Below the pieces are notes generated by a model that made no database searches, was not told where the DNA came from, and saw only the letters and a program-made list of their open reading frames with translations. Below, piece by piece: positions 23,993 through 26,492 of a stretch of DNA of 26,492 bases (position 1 is its first letter; each line of letters starts with the position of its first letter). The position numbers and the translations under genes were made by a program. The DNA is from RFPI01 sp964470195 (GTDB lineage Bacteria > Pseudomonadota > Gammaproteobacteria > Burkholderiales > Methylophilaceae): contig CAYYBG010000029.1 of NCBI GenBank assembly GCA_964470195.1, positions 1 through 26,492 on the forward strand. The letters run 5' to 3'.

Positions 23993-24754
23993 ATGCGCCG
24001 CAAAATTGTCGTAGCGAATTGGAAAATGCATGGCACGCTGAGCACCAATCAACTGTTGCTTGAGGGCTATTTAAACGGTCTATCCGCTCTGCAACATACG
24101 GATATTGCGGTATGCGTTCCTTATCCCTATCTTGCCCAAGCCCAAGCTGTGCTTGCTGGATCAAATATTCATTGGGGTGCGCAGAATCTGGCCAAATTCC
24201 CTGTCGGTGCCTATACCGGAGAGGTGAGTGCACAGATGCTTAAGGATTTCGCCAGTGATTTTGTCATTCTCGGCCACTCAGAACGAAGCACCGCCTACTG
24301 CGAGAGTAGTGAGAATATTGCGGACAAATTTATGATGGCCAAGTCCAACGCCATTACGCCTATTTTGTGTGTGGGTGAGACGCTACAAGAACGTGAGTCT
24401 GGAGTGATGGAGCGCGTCATTGCTGAACAGATCGACTTTCTGCTGCAAAGTAGGGGCGCGCAAGTATTCTCGGATACAGTGATTGCCTATGAGCCGATTT
24501 GGGCTATTGGTACTGGACTTAGCGCCACGCCAGAACAGGCGCAAAGTATGCATGAGTTTATTCGCACACGCGTGGCTGAACATCATGTGTCAGCATCACA
24601 ACAGTTGAGAATTATCTACGGGGGTAGCGTAAATCCCGCAAATGCTTCAAAATTACTGGTTATGCCCGATGTGGATGGTGCTTTGGTTGGAAAATGCGCT
24701 TTAAATCTTGCAGATTTTATTGCGATTTGTCAGGCAGCCGACGATATTGGTTAA
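23993..24754 (+). CDS. tpiA: triosephosphate isomerase
   Basis: TpiA interconverts dihydroxyacetone phosphate and glyceraldehyde-3-phosphate. Catalytic residues are Asn9 and Lys11 (VANWKMHG), His95 (LGHSERS) and Glu167 (AYEPIWAIGTG, with the flexible loop 6). YGGSV (209-213) follows, then the phosphate-binding LVGKCAL (231-237). In the last motif the common second glycine is replaced by lysine, a variation I believe occurs in other TIMs. At 253 residues the length is normal. AGGAA precedes ATG 23993 by about eight bases. secG follows by 38 bases, the usual order. Confidence 0.97.
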   Translation: MRRKIVVANWKMHGTLSTNQLLLEGYLNGLSALQHTDIAVCVPYPYLAQAQAVLAGSNIHWGAQNLAKFPVGAYTGEVSAQMLKDFASDFVILGHSERSTAYCESSENIADKFMMAKSNAITPILCVGETLQERESGVMERVIAEQIDFLLQSRGAQVFSDTVIAYEPIWAIGTGLSATPEQAQSMHEFIRTRVAEHHVSASQQLRIIYGGSVNPANASKLLVMPDVDGALVGKCALNLADFIAICQAADDIG

Positions 24755-24760
24755 TTTGTA

Positions 24761-24777
24761 GCGGTGCTTGACACCGC
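24761..24777 (+). promoter_or_regulatory. intercistronic hairpin between tpiA and secG
   Basis: GCGGTG (24761-24766) pairs with CACCGC (24772-24777) around CTTGA. No T-run follows, and the secG ribosome-binding site starts a few bases later. It may be a processing or stability element. Confidence 0.4.
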
Positions 24778-24792
24778 ACCAAAAGGAAAAAA

Positions 24793-25122
24793 ATGGAAAC
24801 ATTATTGTTGATTATTCATGTAATTGCCGCTGCTTCAGTGATTGGTTTAGTATTGTTACAACATGGCAAAGGCGCGGATATGGGCGCCGCATTTGGAAGC
24901 GGCACATCAGGCAGCTTGTTTGGTGTCAGCGGCTCAGCCAACTTCTTGAGTCGTGCCACTGCCATTGCTGTGGCGATATTCTTTGCTACTAGTATTGGAT
25001 TGGCCTACATGGCAGGACACAAAGCGGAATTGACCAGTGTGGTGAAGCGTGCACCAGCTGAAAAACAACTCAATACAGCTAAGCCTGCAGCACCGGAAGT
25101 TCCAGCAGTCCCTAATAATTAA
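24793..25122 (+). CDS. secG: preprotein translocase subunit SecG
   Basis: SecG is the small accessory subunit of the SecYEG channel and assists SecA-driven export. Two membrane segments are visible (about 3-22 and 54-73), joined by the conserved cytoplasmic loop HGKGADMGAAFGSGTSGSLFG, which reaches about residue 44. An Ala/Pro-rich tail completes 109 residues. AAAGGA precedes ATG 24793. The gene sits between tpiA and tRNA-Leu, a common betaproteobacterial arrangement, and its transcript probably includes the tRNA. Confidence 0.95.
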   Translation: METLLLIIHVIAAASVIGLVLLQHGKGADMGAAFGSGTSGSLFGVSGSANFLSRATAIAVAIFFATSIGLAYMAGHKAELTSVVKRAPAEKQLNTAKPAAPEVPAVPNN

Positions 25123-25136
25123 GGGTGATCTTAATA

Positions 25137-25221
25137 GCCGACGTGGTGAAATTGGTAGACACGCTATCTTGAGGGGGTAGTGACGAAAGTCGTGCGAGTT
25201 CGAGTCTCGCCGTCGGCACCA
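25137..25221 (+). tRNA. tRNA-Leu (anticodon GAG)
   Basis: The acceptor arms GCCGACG (25137-25143) and CGTCGGC (25211-25217) pair fully, followed by discriminator A and an encoded CCA. The anticodon stem CTATC/GGTAG encloses TTGAGGG with GAG at 25171-25173, reading CUC and CUU. A long variable arm (GAC-GAAA-GTC) marks a class II tRNA. The T arm GCGAG-TTCGAGT-CTCGC is standard. Confidence 0.97.
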
Positions 25222-25225
25222 AAAA

Positions 25226-25245
25226 AAACCGCCTGAGGGCGGTTT
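25226..25245. terminator. bidirectional terminator after tRNA-Leu and the response regulator
   Basis: AAACCGCC (25226-25233) pairs with GGCGGTTT (25238-25245) around TGAG. On the minus strand the hairpin is followed by a run of eight T, making it strong for the response regulator gene, whose stop is two bases away. On the plus strand the tail TTTATT is weaker but serves the tRNA transcript. Confidence 0.85.
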
Positions 25246-25247
25246 AT

Positions 25248-25874
25248 TCATTTCAGAATATTCTGTGCCTTTCTAATTAAATCCAAATTACTTTTGGCGT
25301 TTAACTTGGCCATGATATTGGCCTTATGCGAGGTCACTGTCTTGGGGCTTAACTTCAGATTTCTAGCAATTTCAACCAACGACATTCCGCTTTGCGTAAT
25401 CATTCTTAGAATTTGAGTTTCTCTTGAGGTCAGGGATGATGTCCCTGATGTTTCATCCTCAAAAATTAGATTATTAGCTAGTTCAGGCGAAATATAACGG
25501 CCATTTTTTTTGATTGTTTTCACAATCATTTCCAACTCTTCAGCAGTGCAATTCTTGGTAATGTATCCGTTAGCACCATTCTTTAATGTTTGTTTTACCA
25601 AGAAACTTTCATCATGCATGCTGATAATCAATATGCGCATTTCTGGTTTGATTTTTTTTATTTCTTTGATGAGTGTCATATCAGAAATACCGGGCATATT
25701 CAGATCAAGAGTCATCATATCTGCATCAATCGTTTCGGCCAGTGCCAGCGCTTGATCCCCATCTGAGGCTTCGCCCACCACATGCATATCTTGAATACTG
25801 TTTAACATTCGCACCAAACCTGCTCTAAACAGGGTATGGTCATCCGCGACAATAATATTAATCTGTTCAGTCAT
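25248..25874 (-). CDS. NarL/FixJ-family response regulator
   Basis: This transcriptional regulator has an N-terminal receiver domain (about 5-120) and a C-terminal LuxR-type helix-turn-helix (about 148-205), 208 residues in all. The receiver has the acidic pair Asp11-Asp12, phospho-acceptor Asp57 (TLDLNMPG), Ser85 and Lys107. The HTH carries LTSRETQILRMI and SLVEIARNLKLSPKTVTSHK. The closest named types would be UvrY/NarL-like regulators, but targets cannot be inferred. Its ATG is two bases after the stop of the histidine kinase gene (TAAGCATG), so the pair is co-translated. Confidence 0.92.
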   Translation of the reverse strand: MTEQINIIVADDHTLFRAGLVRMLNSIQDMHVVGEASDGDQALALAETIDADMMTLDLNMPGISDMTLIKEIKKIKPEMRILIISMHDESFLVKQTLKNGANGYITKNCTAEELEMIVKTIKKNGRYISPELANNLIFEDETSGTSSLTSRETQILRMITQSGMSLVEIARNLKLSPKTVTSHKANIMAKLNAKSNLDLIRKAQNILK

Positions 25875-25876
25875 GC

Positions 25877-26492
25877 TTAGTTTTCCTGATAAGGCAAGGT
25901 AACTTCAATTAAAGTGCCTGTATTATTTGAACTCATCATCACATGACCACCTACCCCTCGAGCGCGTTCTGAAATACCAATTAATCCAAGTGAAAATCGT
26001 TGTTTAACGGTGTTTTCTTTAATACCAACGCCATTGTCTTTGATGGACATTTTGACTTGATGCTGATCAGAGTTTAACTGAATTGTGACTAAGGATGCGT
26101 GTGAATGTTTGAGAATATTGGTGAACGCTTCTTGGCATATTTTGAAAAGAACAATCTCAATTTGGTGATTCAGATTTTTAATTTCACGATTTCTTTTGAT
26201 AGACCATTCGATATGATTGGAGCTGAGTCGTGAGTCTGCCAGCCATTCTATGGCGGCTTGTATGCCAAAGTCTAAAACAGCAGGATGTAACTCACTGGAG
26301 ATATTTTTTACTCTTGAGTAAACCTGATTAAGAATCTCTTCGGTGTCAGCAAGCAGTTGCAATTTTTGCTGCTGGTCGTCGATATTTTTTAAATAGCGAA
26401 TATTAAAGTTAGCGCTGGAGAGTAATTGGCCTATTTGGTCGTGAATTTCGATGGCAATTTTTCTATGTTCATTTTCAATAATGCCATCTCTT
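25877..26492 (-). CDS. histidine kinase, NarL-type partner (5' end outside window)
   Basis: The C-terminal 205 residues of a HisKA_3-type sensor kinase are visible. The dimerisation/phosphoacceptor helix reads NEHRKIAIEIHDQIGQLLSS, with the probable phosphorylated histidine at 26441-26443. It is followed by SSELHPAVLDFGIQAAIEWL and a HATPase domain with FKICQEAFTNILKHSHA (N box), DNGVGI (G1) and GLIGISERARGVGGH (G2). The frame is open to the right edge, so the sensing part is not seen and the signal is unknown. A TTG at 26362 lies after the histidine and is not the true start. Its partner regulator is directly downstream. Confidence 0.93.
   Translation of the reverse strand, partial: RDGIIENEHRKIAIEIHDQIGQLLSSANFNIRYLKNIDDQQQKLQLLADTEEILNQVYSRVKNISSELHPAVLDFGIQAAIEWLADSRLSSNHIEWSIKRNREIKNLNHQIEIVLFKICQEAFTNILKHSHASLVTIQLNSDQHQVKMSIKDNGVGIKENTVKQRFSLGLIGISERARGVGGHVMMSSNNTGTLIEVTLPYQEN

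Noticed and set aside
24681..24701. Lysine in place of a phosphate-loop glycine in TpiA as a defect
   Set aside because: All catalytic residues are intact, and I believe this position varies in other triosephosphate isomerases.
25137..25245. tRNA-Leu 3' end as an integration site for a mobile island
   Set aside because: No integrase gene, no repeat of the tRNA 3' end, and an ordinary terminator and regulator gene follow.
1..26492. CRISPR array, prophage, defence or toxin-antitoxin system
   Set aside because: No regularly spaced repeats, phage structural genes or nuclease/toxin pairs were seen. Gaps are short and the genes are conserved housekeeping functions.

Overview
This window looks like a core chromosomal segment of a betaproteobacterium. 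The order carA-carB-greA-DUF4149-(yhbY)-rlmE-ftsH-folP-glmM and the block rpfE-like-recJ / tpiA-secG-tRNA-Leu are typical of that class. The moderate G+C content and the protein sequences would fit Nitrosomonadales (for example Methylophilaceae-like methylotrophs), but the genus cannot be named from sequence reading alone.

Layout: (1) 1-4849, a carAB transcription unit with a strong sigma70-type promoter at 287-315, a perfect 12-bp hairpin at the predicted mRNA 5' end, and a rho-independent terminator. (2) 4850-11740, information and envelope genes: greA, a DUF4149 membrane protein, convergent yhbY, rlmE, ftsH (with a candidate heat-shock promoter inside the end of rlmE), folP and glmM. Two short gaps here hold protein-like remnants. 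(3) 11706-12524, a complete REP-associated tyrosine transposase (RAYT) gene flanked by 27-bp palindromic inverted repeats. The repeats overlap the ends of convergent glmM and glnS and encode the last residues and, for glnS, the stop codon. (4) 12500-18367, minus-strand glnS, aceF and aceE (pyruvate dehydrogenase E2 and E1, without lpd). (5) 18611-21130, an M17 aminopeptidase, a small membrane-anchored coiled-coil protein and sixA. (6) 21243-25245, an RpfE/phosphoglycerate-mutase-like gene overlapping recJ, then tpiA-secG-tRNA-Leu(GAG) behind a very good promoter. (7) 25248-26492, a minus-strand NarL/FixJ-type response regulator and its histidine kinase partner, which runs off the window end.

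Most genes are housekeeping: pyrimidine/arginine precursor synthesis, transcript cleavage, rRNA modification, membrane proteolysis, folate and peptidoglycan precursor synthesis, glutaminyl-tRNA charging, pyruvate oxidation, recombination, glycolysis and protein export. I see no CRISPR array, prophage, defence island or secondary-metabolite cluster, and no convincing undescribed multi-gene system. The most unusual item is the RAYT element that has rewritten the C-termini of both neighbours. Next are candidate RNA-level control elements at carA, ftsH and folP, and the decayed gene between folP and glmM.
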